This document shows, in pieces, positions 9,551-22,939 of a stretch of 64,000 nt of DNA. The translations under genes and the position numbers were made by a program. Under the pieces are notes generated by a model. It was not told where the DNA came from, ran no database searches, and saw nothing but the letters and a program-made list of their open reading frames with translations. How positions within the stretch are numbered: the stretch's first letter is position 1; each line of letters begins with the position of its first letter. The stretch comes from Diogma glabrata (Eukaryota > Arthropoda > Insecta > Diptera > Cylindrotomidae): positions 376,591,597-376,655,596 of the forward strand of contig OY856186.1 of the NCBI GenBank assembly GCA_963693315.1. The letters are read 5' to 3'.

Positions 9551-10850
9551 TATGCGAAACTCCTGATCTCTGTCTTTTACTGGCTTTAAAATTTCTAACA
9601 CTGTAGTGCTTGTTTAGTTCACTTCCGCTACAATATGTAGTAGTGTAGAACTGCTTTTTCATTTGTTTTGACTGGTCACTCGGTTTGAGTCTGAGGTCCC
9701 CATCTTCTGTAGTCCATGAACAGTTGTTTTATTCAATTTGATATCTGGGAAACTTTCGATCTTAAAAATATTTTAATTTACCTTACATATTCTTTTGAGT
9801 TTTCGGCGCGAGCAAACAAAATTTTAATTGCCATTTCAGCACATTTTAAGAAGAAAATCTTAATATTGAAGGGAGTGTGGAATTCTGTTTTTTATTATCC
9901 TAACAAGTGCATGTACAATTGCTCCCTACCCCAGATCTAAGTATGATCATATTTTAATTTAATAGACCGCCTTATTAAGGTCCAAGAAACCAATGTATTC
10001 TATGTTTTTGGTTGTCACTAAACCGTCTCAGAGAATGGGTCGAAGTTTAAATTAAATTATTTTACAATTTTCTTTCAAGGTATGGAGTTCAATAAACTAT
10101 TACAACTTAGAACTCCTTAAAAGCTATCGAATCCGAGTGAACCAGTAGAAATGTCATCGCTGGACTACCAGCGTAACTGGTCAAAGACTATAATCGGCGG
10201 GACGTTCATCTTAATGAAATTGCTTGATGCTTTCCGCCTTACTGTGCATCAAACTCTAGGTTTTCCCCTCCATTATGCCTCTCTTGGTCAACCCATGATA
10301 ATCATGGTACGTCCTCCTCTTTGTTCCGACATTTTATCTTTGTCTCCGTTGATATCGTTTTCCGTTGAAACTTCGTATTGAGTGACACCGACAAGCCGTA
10401 AAGCGCCAAATTAGCTCCAACACATGTGAAAGTAAAACTTCGTAAGTTTGTAGATAACGTTTCTTATGAAGTGAAGGACGTGATCTCACGACGGCGAGAT
10501 GTTTATCATTCCAAAGACATGCGTCATTAGTTATTGGCTCTCAACTATTTGTCCGTTTGATCCTTCAAATTCAGTCTTTTATGGATGTTTTTGTTTGCAC
10601 TTGTTGTTCTGTGGATGGTGTAAGGTAGAATGCGTAGTTTCTTGTCACACTGACAACATTTGTGTTGCCTGTAGTTTTTGGTAGTTGTTCTGTGGGTGGG
10701 CGGTTCTGTGGGTTTCATATATCCAAATGATTTTCTCGTTTCCTCCTCAAGTTTTTTCTTGGATATTTTTTTAATGTTGGATATTTTTTTAATCTTGGAT
10801 ATTTTTTTATTGTTGTAATGTTTCATTACCTTCTCTATGACTACTGACAA
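9551..10850. other. No firm gene; possible minus-strand LINE ORF1 remnant
   Basis: Most of this stretch is not recognisable. On the minus strand, 10850-10545 is open for 101 codons (lysine-rich, with PTEPPTHRTTTKN and a CCQC pair), and near 10220 another frame reads MNVPPIIVFDQL, which resembles the PPI-V-Y/F segment just before the RNA-binding part of Jockey-type ORF1 proteins. The pieces are separated by stops and frameshifts. This is a weak resemblance only. Confidence 0.25.
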
Positions 10851-13800
10851 GCCTCCCGCTGGAGTTATTGTTTCTCATTTTACCAACTTTTCTAAAAACC
10901 GGTAGTCGTTAAATTTTTCAAGCCAAAACCTTTAAAGCGTGGTAAATCCGAGATTTTTGGGAATATTTATACTAAATTATCTTAATTTGCAAGAAAAATA
11001 AAAAATTTCTTCAAGGAATTTTCGCCGTTTTTTTGAACCGCTGTAATTGTTGTTAATATTGAATATGGGTATAGTTAACATAATTGCCATTTAAAGCTGA
11101 CATTACACCCTTTTGATTCCCGCCAAGCAGATTGTGATCGGATAAAAACTCTACCCCAGAGATTAAAAAAACTTCTGACGTGTAACTAGCAACATGTTCA
11201 ATCCGTAAACAACACGTACAATCCGTAATTCTATGGGCCTATCTCGTTTAGCACGGCTAGATCAGGAGGTAGAGCTTGGTACTTTTTATCTAATGTTCGA
11301 TATCCTACTCACTAGGCTTCATTACTAACATTCATTACTGTACTTTTCAGGACGAACAAAGTCTGTGGGTCTCCTCCTTTCACTTTCAGAAGCTCACTTA
11401 TAAGACACTAGGTGGTTTGTTTGGTCTTTTTTGGGCTATTGTTGTTTTTGTTTCACGCGATGAAAGCTGAATGTTTCAGAATTGAGTTTAAAAAGAGCAG
11501 TTGGGTGGAGTTGAGTTTAGTGGAAGATTTTTTTGAGAAGAATATAAATTTGTTAATTTGAATTAAAATGTTATTTGCGGTGTAGATGAAATAATATTAA
11601 CAAATTTAAATATATATGAGTAATAAATCAATTAAATCAACATTAAAGTTAATCGAAAATAAAATCACCAATAATGCGATATTTTAATAAACGTAATTAA
11701 TTATTCAAAATATAGAAAAGCAAAGAAAGATTGGCGGAAAAATGAAAACTGGAATAATATGTAGCTATAAGTAATATTTACCTAAATAAATTATGTGTTC
11801 AATTTATTGAGTGTATCAATAGTTTTGGGATAGGCGTAATAAGTACAATCAAAAACGAAAAAAGAGGAAACCAGTGGACAATCAGCATGACATCAACATC
11901 AACTCAGGGAAATTATTATAAATTATTATTTTTATTTTTCAAAAATTTAACTGTAGTATTCCAATGATTTGCTAAATTAAATTAAATAGGAATAATTGTG
12001 GTATGCCGGTTGACCTACACAGAACCTGGGTGAGAAAATTGCCCGCATTAGGTTAGTTTTCGTTGTGAACTTGAAATTTTCCTGGATGAGACGTTGGTTT
12101 TCAGAACCCACGTTCGCATGAACTAGCGACTGAAAAATTTCATGAGCACGACCAGCTGGTAGACAACAACGGTTCACCAGTTCTAGGACCTTTGACCTCT
12201 GTAGTGAACACTGATCTTGATAGTGTAATCACTATCAGAAACATTAGAGAAACTTACTTCCGAGAAGGCATTTCCTCAGCCCAGTACAAATGCAAAATGC
12301 TCGCAAAAGCAAATAACAAGAATACGGATTTAAATTGACACCAAAGGACGAAGGAACCGAGATCTTCCCATACACCACTTCAATCAAGTTATTACGAGTA
12401 AACAAATAAAAATATTTCACTCACCCAGGTCGAATAGGGCCCAACTCTTTATACCCACGAAAATTTATCTAGTAAGTCTACTTGACCAACTTTTACTAAC
12501 CGATAAACTATGATAATAAGTAATAATTTTTTCAAACGATGCACCAATAAATAGACCATGCAATTCTGTATATAAAAATGATGATATAATAATAAGCAAT
12601 ATTCTTTCAAAAGAAGACGATTTTAAACTTCTTACTTTAAATTTATAATTTTGTTAACATAATAAAACAGAAGGTTTATCATTAAAATATCCTCTTACTA
12701 AAACCTTTTCTGCTTCATCTTATGAACATCTGGAGTGCGTGCATAATAACAACCAATGTCGCTACCAATGTCATACTCGCTGGTCGTCGTCGGTAGTCGA
12801 GTTAATTAATTGGTTAATCAAAAATTCTGATCAGGTGGACGCCGGTTCGATTCCCCGAACTGAAATTTAGATAAAATATTTGTTACAGATCTTTCGCTTT
12901 TCAAAGCAATTTTTCATTCTATTCAATTGAAACATTCAGTTCTAGTGACTTATAATTTTAAACTACATTAAGGTAGATAAATTGTTATCGTACAGATAAA
13001 ATTCTTAATAAAATCTTAAAGATATAAAAGAAAAATAAGTGGCAAAAATTATATATATGACAAACTTAACTTAATCAACTTAATCAATGTATAGCATATA
13101 AACCATAAATCCTGTAACTCACAACAGATTCCAGCTTATTTTCATCATTTTTTTCAATTCGATTTTTTTTTATTTTTGTATAAAACACAATTTGTACTGG
13201 CGTGCTAAGCACATAGGTTGTAGCTTGTCAAAAATGAGTTATGAGTCTAAGATGATATAATAACAGTCGATGAACATTTTTATCATATAATTAAACCATT
13301 CAATTAATTTTTCAAATTCAAAAATTACTCTATTAAACATGCCGTACCTTCTTTAAAAGTATCTAATTTATTATTAAATTATCCAATAATTAATATTTTA
13401 TTAACATTAAGAAATAATATAACCCTCTATCTGTGTGATTCAAACTAAATTAGAAATTTTTTGACTATAAATATAGTTTTGGTTAGTTCCACTGTAAAAA
13501 TGGAAAATTAAAAATTGTTTTTGATCACACGAGAGCTAAACAATATCTTTACAACGCTAAAACTTAACATTACATTTCAATGTCGTTACACACAACGATT
13601 TTGTTTTTAAAAAAAAATTCATCCATTTCAGTGGATAAACCTAAATAGATTCAACAAACACAAGAGAAATGCACCCATGCAGTAACAAAAAAAAATGAAA
13701 CCGACAGTAAAAAGTTATTCAAATAATCCATCTTATACTATCAATTCAAAACAATAAGGTCCTTCATAATTTACCAATTATTAATATTGCGTACATATCT

Positions 13801-16290
13801 CATTTATAACAATTCAAAACAAGGTACCTTATTAACGATGACAAGATCAACGCATATGCGCAGAATCAATCTACTTTATTTCGGTATCTGGTAAACGAAA
13901 GAAAAATATTTTTTTTTCCACATTTATAAACGAAAAATAATAAAAAAAACCATTGATTAAACATCGAAATATAAACACAGATGAATGTTTAAAAATGAAA
14001 AATATGCATTACAGTGGAACGTCATAGACAGATATTATTTATGAAATGAATCTGATAGTACGATATGATTGTATGATTAATGAGAAGACTGTCTGTTTTA
14101 GATTTTAAAAGGAAATAACAAATGAATAAATTTTTTTGGTCATTACAAACCAGTAACGAAAATTTCATCATCTTTGTTTTCAATAAGAACAGCATTGCAC
14201 GTTGGTTCCCTCTGTTCACGGAAAAATTTTTAATATCATGTTATTGAACGCACTAAGCTGTTTCTATTATTATACAAACCTAACCAAACTTTTTTCAAAA
14301 CAGCCACACAATAATTTTGTTTCTTAAATTCTTTTATTTCACTAATTAAATCAAATTTTTCCAATTTATTTTATTAAAATTAATTTAACTAAAATTTACC
14401 TAATTAAAATGTTTCTGACTAAGTTAAATTTCGCTAATTTTTTTATTTAGCCCAATCTATAAATTTATTAAGAAAAAATAAACTATTCGAGAACACCGTT
14501 TGACATTATTTTCTCAAGACTACTAGTGTTTTCTCTTTGAAAAAATAATAGGATAGAAAAATATTGAGAAATATTCTCAATCCATAATTTTCATCGACTG
14601 TTTCCAACTGAATAACCTTGTATCATACAGTCACACCCGCATATATATCAAAAAATTACGAAGGCACGTGTCAAGAAAATTCAACAAAAACAAAAATGGA
14701 ACTAATTGTTCATTATGGAGAATATGACCGATAAATAGCATATCGACAACGTTGAATTGGTAAAACACACCTTTCAATGCGAGTGACATTATTTCAGAAA
14801 CAAGTGCTTCGTAACTGGAATATCTTCCTTACAACATGGTCATGGAAGATTGAAAAACGAAGAAGATGCTCCTGAAGTGAATACCGACGATAATTCTTGT
14901 CTTCATCCTCGGAGTTAACTGAAAGATTTAAAATGTTGTCTGATTCAATTGAGCTCCCAGCCTATGTTGACAAGGAATAACGCTATCAATCGGTTACATT
15001 AAGACTGAGTCTCAAGGTTAGTTAGTTATGCTCAAGCACTTAACTAACATGAAAAATGAGCCAGGCAACACCAACTAGCAATCTATATAAGTAATAGGAT
15101 AAGTAATCTATGTAAGTAATAGGATCCAAAGCAACTCAATCAAGGTACGAATCCACACCCCATATCACCAACGCAGGTCCAGAAAATAATAAATGGGTGA
15201 GATCACGCAAGTAAAATATGAGTAGTCGAAAGAAAAAATATCCAAACCGTATAATGAAAATATAAAGGCTGGCGTGAAGCACGTACATCTCTTGAATGAT
15301 ACACCCTCTTCGTTTCGTTGAGTTCGTACGCGGCACCACCCACTAACCTTACGACTGTAACCTTAACTCGATTACAAGTTCTTCAGATACTTGTTTACCT
15401 GAATTACTCAATAGGTTTGAAAAGTAAAACTCTAGTACGCAAATTATAACGTTGACCACTTCGGACAAATACTATAGCAGTTGGATAACTGCAGCCCATA
15501 TAAGTTGGGGATTCTGACGACAGTATCGCCAGAACCACTCCACGACTCTATCAGTCAAAATTATAAGTAAAGATTTCAAGTAACTGAATCAAAATCAATT
15601 TGACAACATAGTTCGGTCAACATATCTATACTTATAATATAAAAGCTTACACATCCAAACCATCGGATCTGCCGGATAACAATCTTTAAAATCTTTGAAG
15701 ATTGGTCCTTTTACAACTAGATATACAAAGAGGAGACAACAACAAGCTAAATATGCACGATTCATGAAACAAATGATTACATGTAGTTAATGTTTTAGCG
15801 TTGAAAGGTGTAACATCGACTTGGCATACCGTACAGGTGTTGGACAAGACAGACAAATTTAACTGGTTTGATTACATTATATGTCAAAACGTGAATTGAT
15901 ATAAAAATTAAGTTTTGAGATGAAGCTTAAAGTTAATTCTGTTACTGACGGTGTACTACATTATAGGTTCAGATTTATTTTGCCGTTGGAAAAATCTGCA
16001 AATTCCAAGAAAAGAAAACTCGGTGCGGTTACAGCTACCAATGAGGCAGAATTTAGAGAAAGCAAAAAAAAATTATACTGAACAGACTTAAAGAATATCT
16101 ACTTAGATTAAGCAGTATTAATCGTTACCTTAAAATTAGGAAGGACCAAATTATTTTGAAAAAATTTTCAAAATTTATCTTTAAAAAAAAAAATCTCATA
16201 ACAATATTTTCAAAAAAACCTACGGTTCCAGTTCCCGGTATGTGCTTATATGACCTAAAACAAGAAATATTGTATGTATCCTAATAAAGT
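10851..16290. other. Long AT-rich stretch without recognised gene
   Basis: I examined both strands. Short ORFs at 11977-12177, 14022-14219 and 15136-15339 (all minus) have no recognisable domain. The region 14700-15600 is less AT-rich and may be an old mobile element, but no motif is clear enough to name. A tRNA-like B-box motif at 12843 is listed separately. No CpG island, promoter signature or RNA gene can be supported. Confidence 0.5.
12805..12860 (+). other. tRNA-like B-box motif, possible SINE head
   Basis: GGTTCGATTCC at about 12843 matches the B box of RNA polymerase III promoters, and about 40 bases upstream TAGTCGAGTTAATTAATTGG loosely fits an A box. The T stem does not pair properly, so this is not a functional tRNA gene. 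A decayed tRNA-derived SINE or chance are the options. Confidence 0.25.
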
Positions 16291-16304
16291 AAGTTAAATA
16301 TTCA

Positions 16305-17010
16305 TAATTGCTATCGCTGGCACATCCGGAACATTATCCGGCACATCCACATGGCCAGTGGATATCGGTAAAATTGTCTGAGGATAAATCCTTTGAACCA
16401 AAATTCCAGCCAGCTGCTCCCTAGCCCGAGTACATACGACCACCACAAAGGAAGGGAATATTATGACGAAAATTAAGTCAATCAAAAAACAACATAAAAG
16501 CTGAGCGAAATCTTTCCTCGAAAGTTGATCAGGCTGTCTTGGAAGAAGTTTCGTAGTATCATTTGATGGGAAACTGACCAATTTATGTCATAGGATGCTA
16601 GCACCATAAAAGAGGGACTCTAACGTTATAGAGTATTAGCTCGAGACGAGTCCTAACGAAATCACGAACCCGGAGCCTGAACATATGATATCGCTAGCAC
16701 ATCCGGAACTTTACCCGGCTCATCCGGAACCTTTTAAAAGAAGCGCTGGTGGTCTAAATGTTAGTTTAAGAGATGGTTGTTCTTCACCTGGCAAGTGGGT
16801 ATCGGTAAAATGGTCTAAGGATAAATCTTTTGAACCAAAAGTCCAGCCAGATGCTCCCTAGCTAGACTACACACGACCAACACGCAGGAACGAAATGCTA
16901 TGACGAAAATCGAGTCAATCAAAAACAACATGAAAGCTGAGCGAAATCTTCCCTCGAAAGCTGATCAGGCTGTCTTGGAAGAAGTTTCGCAGTATCATTT
17001 AATCAGGAAT
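16305..17010 (+). repeat. Direct duplication of a roughly 280-base segment (16305-16580 and 16685-17010)
   Basis: Both copies start at ATCGCT-GCACATCCGGAAC and run through GTATCGGTAAAAT, AGGATAAATC, TTTGAACCAAAA, CCAGCCAG-TGCTCCCTAGC, ATGACGAAAAT, GAGTCAATC, GAAATCTT and GATCAGGCTGTCTTGGAAGA. The second copy has an extra segment (about 16730-16790) that includes another CATCCGGAAC word. The second copy reads as a 70-codon ORF (16900-17112) and the first is open on the opposite strand, so neither frame is conserved and the repeat is probably non-coding. The GC content is higher than in the flanks. Confidence 0.75.
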
Positions 17011-17339
17011 AGACGAATATATGTAATAGAATGCCAACACTCTAAAGCCATTCAGACTATCTTCGCTCCTGCGCGTTTGGGATGTAGAAGAGCAAATTCC
17101 TTTCGGAGGTAGTTAAGATCTATAAGTTGCTTATTTAGGCGAACCAAAGAAAAGCTGCACGGCTACATGACAAAATTGCAGGCGTAGGATGCATCTGCCC
17201 ATGGAAGGTAATCTGAATTAACTTAGATTACTTTCGCTCAGGCGCATTTGGGTTGAAAGATTGGGTTCCACGTCGTCAGAGCCTTAATTACTTCGGTCTG
17301 GAAGACCTAAGTAGTACATTCATGAGCCAAAAGTAAAAT

Positions 17340-17770
17340 TCTTACCCCTACTTTTTTTGGCATTTCTTGACGTTTTAGGACCTACTGATTCTAAAAAAGC
17401 AAAAAAAATGTATGTTTGTCTGCCGGCCGGCTGTCCGTCAGTCATTACCTACGCTGCAGGGAAAACCGCCAAAGGGATTTCAAAAATTTTGTTTTCTAGA
17501 CATAGGTATACTTAAGCGACAGGTCCGGAAGGATGCTGTGTTCGATAGATGTACCGGAAGTGTGTCAAAAAATCATTAAGTGTGTCAAAAACAGCAAATT
17601 TTCATATTTTTGGCTTAAAAAACGTTCATTTTAAGTGATCACGAGTAGGAATATTGAATTTGGAGAAATCTTGATGGTCGGAATTGGTATGTGAGACCAA
17701 AATCTTGATTATTGCATTAGAAGTTTGTCAAAAAAATGTTGTCAAGTGTGTCAAAAGAAAGATTTTTATT
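17340..17770. repeat. Dispersed-repeat-like segment with recurrent GTGTGTCAAAA words
   Basis: The segment begins with a TGTTTGTCTGCCGGCCGGCTGTCCGTCAG-type pyrimidine/guanine tract, a style common in arthropod interspersed repeats (given here in outline; core TGCCGGCCGGCTG at about 17421). AAGTGTGTCAAAA then recurs at about 17563, 17579 and 17743, with a related AGTTTGTCAAAAA at about 17725. No coding potential. Only one copy is in the window, so the repeat status is inferred from composition. Confidence 0.35.
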
Positions 17771-18850
17771 TATTTTTGGAATTTGGGAAAAAGTTTGATT
17801 TTATTTAATTTTTACAATATTTTTGGAATTTTGAAAGAAATATGAATTTGTGATTTTGTAATATTTTCTCGAAACGCTAAATGGAGAGGTTTTTGAGTAG
17901 TTTGCTGAGTGTATCATCTTTTCACTAAATTATGTTAATTGTTATAATTTTCCGGCAACGTATTGATGTTTCGTGTTAGTTTTGTAATAAATTTTTAAAC
18001 AGAGATAAAAAAAATAATTGAGTTCAAAAATACTCAAAGAGTTATGTTTGAAATACATCGCTGCCCAAAACTAAAAACCATGTCCTCATAAAAGTTTTTT
18101 GCTATAAACTTTATCAAAATCCTTAACCCAGACCGAAGTCTTGATATCTTAGAGCTTTGAGATTTCAGCCCCTCCATATATTTATTGATTTGAATAGACA
18201 ACAGATAACCTTGAGAAAACATTTTCAAAAAAAAATCCCAAGTTTGTTATCTTATGGAGGGATGCCGCAGAGTATTAAAAACTCAGTAGCAACCCTTGAA
18301 GAAGCCCTCCATTGGGGGCCAATGCAATTATCTCTATCCAATGCAGTCTTCAGAAGAAAAGTTCACACTCGACAATTTCTCATAGTTTCAATGCTGCGGT
18401 TATCTTCTAAGTGGGTTTGTTACAGACTCGTGCTAGAAAAACGATCCATCTGGTCCCTCATGGTATTATTACTTTGGCAAATCCCCATACCTTGAAAACT
18501 TCTCTATACATTTAAAAGATTCAACACTACATGTCACCCAATGTGAATTATATCCGTTGTTATACCGAACATTATTGGTTGTGCAAATGACTTCTGTCGG
18601 ACATGTTTACAATTGATTACAATAAGTAACGAATTAAGGAATATGTATATTTCGTATTAGACTTACTGAAAACACCTCCTGTAAGTTTGTCCTTCATTAA
18701 TTTCATTCAATCCTACCTTTATTCTATAGAAATGATATCTTTTTTGTTTGACGCTTGTGTTGTGCTACATATTAAACTATGTAGCAAATAACTCAAAACT
18801 CCAAAATTGTTAATTATTCAATAAAATTAATCGACTTATTACTCCCTATT
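17771..18850. other. No recognised gene
   Basis: A 112-codon plus-strand ORF (18157-18495) has no domain I recognise, no signal peptide and no visible splice partners. I do not call it a gene. The rest is AT-rich and featureless to me. Confidence 0.4.
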
Positions 18851-19032
18851 TTGAAATTCAATTTTACTTGCAAGCGCGAAATTATTCCGAAATAATTACA
18901 AAAACTATTTTGCGTTTAAGAAATAATTATTTATTGTTAATTTTGCTTCATATTTTGAAATTCAATTTTACTTGCTTGCGCGAAATTATTTCGAAATAAT
19001 TATAAAAAATATTTTGCGTTTAAGAAATAATA
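18851..19032 (+). repeat. Two tandem units of 104 bases
   Basis: TTGAAATTCAATTTTACTTG, GCGCGAAATTATT, CGAAATAATTA and TATTTTGCGTTTAAGAAATA occur at 18851 and again, almost unchanged, starting at 18955. The end of the first unit (about 18933-18954) is not repeated after the second. Confidence 0.85.
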
Positions 19033-22000
19033 AATTGTTTTGACAACTTAACAAAAATCAGAAATCGATTTGGAGTCAAGAATAATATAGAGTCAAATAA
19101 AAGATTCATTCAGTTAGAGTTTAAGCAAGACTCAGTTTTTTCAATCGGTTAATAGCTAGTATAAGTGATTAATTTTAGTTAGTTAGTAAACCGTCAGTAT
19201 AAGTTTTTCTTGTTAGCTCAATATAAAATTAGTGTTTTTAAATAATATAAATAAATGTTTTTAAATAACATAATAACATAAATTATTGGAATATAAATTA
19301 AATCTCCTGTGTCTGTTTTTGTATGTATTCAGTGTTGCAAAGTGTGAAGGTAATGTTAAAGCTGCTCCAGGTCATAACACTTGCTTGCTAAGGGAGTTTT
19401 AAGAAAAATCCAAAGGTCAAAATTAATTACTTTAAATTAATTCATAATCCCAACTGCAAATTGTTTGCTCTGTTAAAATTACTCAACTCATTCCAAGTTT
19501 TTCTCAGCTAGAATTGACTTCATTAGTAAACAAGGGTAGGAAGTAAATGACATAATGTAGGCTGGTTAGTTTCGGTTTGTCAAAATGTCATTGTTTTTAT
19601 TTTAGCTTCGCTTTTCTAGGTATGTTTGATGCCCTGATATGTTTAAAGTTTAATTTCACTTTTTTCATTTTAGTTTAATTTCATTTCATCTTTAGATTTT
19701 TCTTTTATTTTAGTTTTCTATAACGGGGAAGCTAGTGAATGAAATTTTCTTCTTGTGGCATCTTGGCAAGTTAAAGACATCTAATAGTCTTTTAATTTTA
19801 GAATGTTTGTCGTTGCTGTTTTCCTCTCGTTACAAATCATAACATTTTTCTACAACGAATTTCGACAATTATGTAGATATTTTTTTTGATATGTATATGT
19901 CCATTAACTTTTTTTAAAACCTCTCAACACTTCACATCAAAAATAAACATGTTGATTCCCAAACGGTTAATCAAACAAACCGACCTTTTCCAAATATGAA
20001 TAAATATGAATTTTGACATCGTTTGTAAACCTTTTAAACATTAACCCCAAATTTGTTTTCATAACCTGACCCCAAAAACTCAAAGAATAAAATAAAAAAT
20101 TGTAACACAAAAAAAATATTTCATCTCAAAAAATTCCTTAATCATTCTCGTCCCACACAAAATCGGAACGGAACCTTCACTTTATTTGGTTTCCTCTAAA
20201 TTAATTAAGTTCTAAAAAGATATAAAAGAAAAAAAATTACATTTCATAATTAATCCCAATTATAATTATTACCTAAAAGTTTTTTGTGTTTTTTTTAAAC
20301 AAACATAGAATCCTTTTTCAGTTTTCAACACCAAGAACGACAAAACATAGAAGAAGGACAAAAAGAAATTAATTAACTTGATTCCTATCATAAAAATGGA
20401 AAATATAAAAAGAAAACTAAAACTTATTTTTCATAGTGGATTTTTATCTCTTGATTTTAGTTTAAGACATAAAAAAAAATTTTTTAAGTTGAAAAAGAAA
20501 ATTACTACCAACATACAGATGCTCGAATTTAGAAATAGAATTGTATGACAAAGATGCAACTACCTAGAATCAGTCTTATGTTTGTTTTTTAATGTTTGAC
20601 TTTTGTAACGTTTTCGGTACGTTAAACGTTAACAAACGCTAACTTTAACAGAATCAAGTGGTGTTGTTAATGGGTAACAGAAGACTGCCTTAACGCAAAC
20701 AAAACCAACTGACTCGTTTGTTTACAAGGTTTATTATGGATTACCATAAATATAACCAAGTTTTCCCGTACATTTATCAGAATATTTGTTATCAGAATGG
20801 ATCGGTAGTTAGCAATTGAAAAAACTGGCTTGTGAAATTAATGTTGTGGATAGGATTTATTTAAGGGTTGTGAAAAGGAATTATTTAAAACAAAAAACTG
20901 ACCAACAACAACTGGAACAACTGGCCTTTTCATACTACCTTACACTACCAAAGGGGATATACCAATATATGACTACAATATAAATTACATATAATAAAAG
21001 AACATAACCTTATATCTTACCTCATTTTAAATATTTAACAGACTAGAGACAACCCAAAGCATTTCCATATATAATTCAACTACAGTTATGTTTTTTGTTT
21101 TTTTATACATATCTCGCGCTATGCTGTGTTGTCATATGGAGTACGTGGGTCGAAAATATTATTAAGTTTTGTATCAAAACTTACGAAAACAAAACGATGA
21201 GCATACAATGAACAACAACGTACTTGTACATCTTTATGTTTTTTTTATATAAAAATAAAAATAATCACGTACTCGAAAAAAGTAAACCAAGTTGAATTAA
21301 TGTAAGAACAATATGAATGAAGCTAGGTAATTCAGTTTTTCCATTTAGTTTTGTTTTGTTGCTACAAGGTTTTTTTTAACTACATCATATGTTTTGGAGA
21401 AACAAGATTTTAATACAACTTGGAATTAAAATTAAATTTCAACATATATGAGTTTCCTTGGGAAAACAATTGAAAAAAGGATGACATCTCATTCAAAAAT
21501 AAAACTTGAACAAAAAAAGAAATAATAAAAAACAAGATCATAATAAAAATATTGAAATTGAGGACCAATTTATTTTATTTGAAACTATCCTAACAATAAC
21601 CTAGAATAGCGGTCGCGAGAAATATAAGACCAGTAGATTACATATACTGGGATTTGCTGAATAAGTAAATAGACATTTACTTTTAATGTTTAACCCAAAC
21701 GGTCCTCACACTGTTCATACTATAAATAATACACTCGTTCCGTATTATCAAACAGCTTAAAATCAATTCATAAACAAAATCTGCAGTATACAACGTTTTA
21801 CTGTATAAATACATTCTTCTTTTACTATATTACGTCATATTCCGTATATATCGAATACATTAAATGTTTTTTTATCATTTTTGTTTTGTTTGTCAATGTA
21901 AAACGGTTTAATTTTTTTTTTGTTTTAAAACAGAAACGAGTTAAAGCGAATTGGTCATGCGTAGAAGCGTTAATGATGTATTATAAATATAGGATATTTT

Positions 22001-22883
22001 ATATTATTAGCCCTGGATGGTAAATGAGTCCAATATCAATAATTGAAAACTTTTCCGAAAGGCTCTAGTAATAACTCACAATTTCAATTTAATTTTAATT
22101 TTTTTATTTTAAATTAACATATGCACAGTTTTAATGATTAAAGCACAATCAAATTTTATTTACAATTAATTTAAAAATCTAAACGGACTATCTTTTTATA
22201 CATAACATAATTATTTTTTATGGCTATATAACAATTACATATATTTATTTACTTAAACAGCTGATTTATATTAAAGTCAAATACGCAAGGACCAAAGTTG
22301 ATAAATTGTTTTTAATTTGTAGAGGTTAATATATTTAAATTTAAATAATTAATCTCAACAAACTTACTCCTGCCTGACACGAACCGACTGAATAATTGAT
22401 AAACGTTTTTTTTAATCTTGTTCTACTATTCAACGTGAGGTAACAGCACTGACGCCATAAAATTGATTATCGAAAATCGGTTTTAGAGTTCAATAGAATT
22501 TGTATTTTCCATGTTGGCATTAGGGCAATAAAATAAATGTCAAAAAAGCATTCTCTTACCTTTCCCAACTTTCAGTGGTACACATCAAAAAGGAAGATTA
22601 ATATTTTGTAATGAAGCGCTACTTCGTTGAATAATTCACGAAGTGGCATAGCAGGCCGTGCACCTAGATGAGATTTTTAAGGCCCCAAACTAGCTTCAGT
22701 AAGTGGGGTTGAAAGAAGCATACCTGCTGCTCCAGCACAAATATCGGTTTAGTAGGCGTGTCATAAGATAAGAACGGATAAAAAAATACAAGTTAACGGA
22801 CCCCCATACGTGAAAAAAACCGCGATCACCATGTCCAACCCCGTAATTTCAACACATTCACACGCTCTGGCACTTCATCCGCT

Positions 22884-22887
<4 letters not shown>
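19033..22887. other. Long AT-rich stretch without recognised gene
   Basis: No ORF above the reporting size occurs here, in either strand, apart from chance. 19080-19330 has a mixed composition that could be the end of an old LTR or an untranslated exon, but nothing in the sequence decides this. I found no repeats within the window for this stretch. Confidence 0.5.

Positions 22888-22934
<47 letters not shown>
22888..22934. repeat. (CA)n microsatellite
   Basis: There are about 23 perfect CA units, followed by degenerate CA-rich sequence to about 22980. A second degenerate CA/CG-rich patch lies at 23281-23345. The 60-codon ORFs over both patches are artefacts of the repeats. Confidence 0.95.

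Positions 22935-22939
<5 letters not shown>

Noticed and set aside
12805..12860. A functional tRNA gene
   Set aside because: There is a B-box match, but the T stem and acceptor stem do not pair; kept only as a possible SINE motif.
15136..15600. Minus-strand residues resembling the end of a copia-type integrase (ELNETKRVYHSRDVRAS)
   Set aside because: One short resemblance in a frame with several stops and no neighbouring pol block; not enough to name an element.
18157..18495. 112-codon ORF, one of the longer non-element ORFs
   Set aside because: No motif, no splice partners, no signal peptide; length is within what chance can give in 64 kb.
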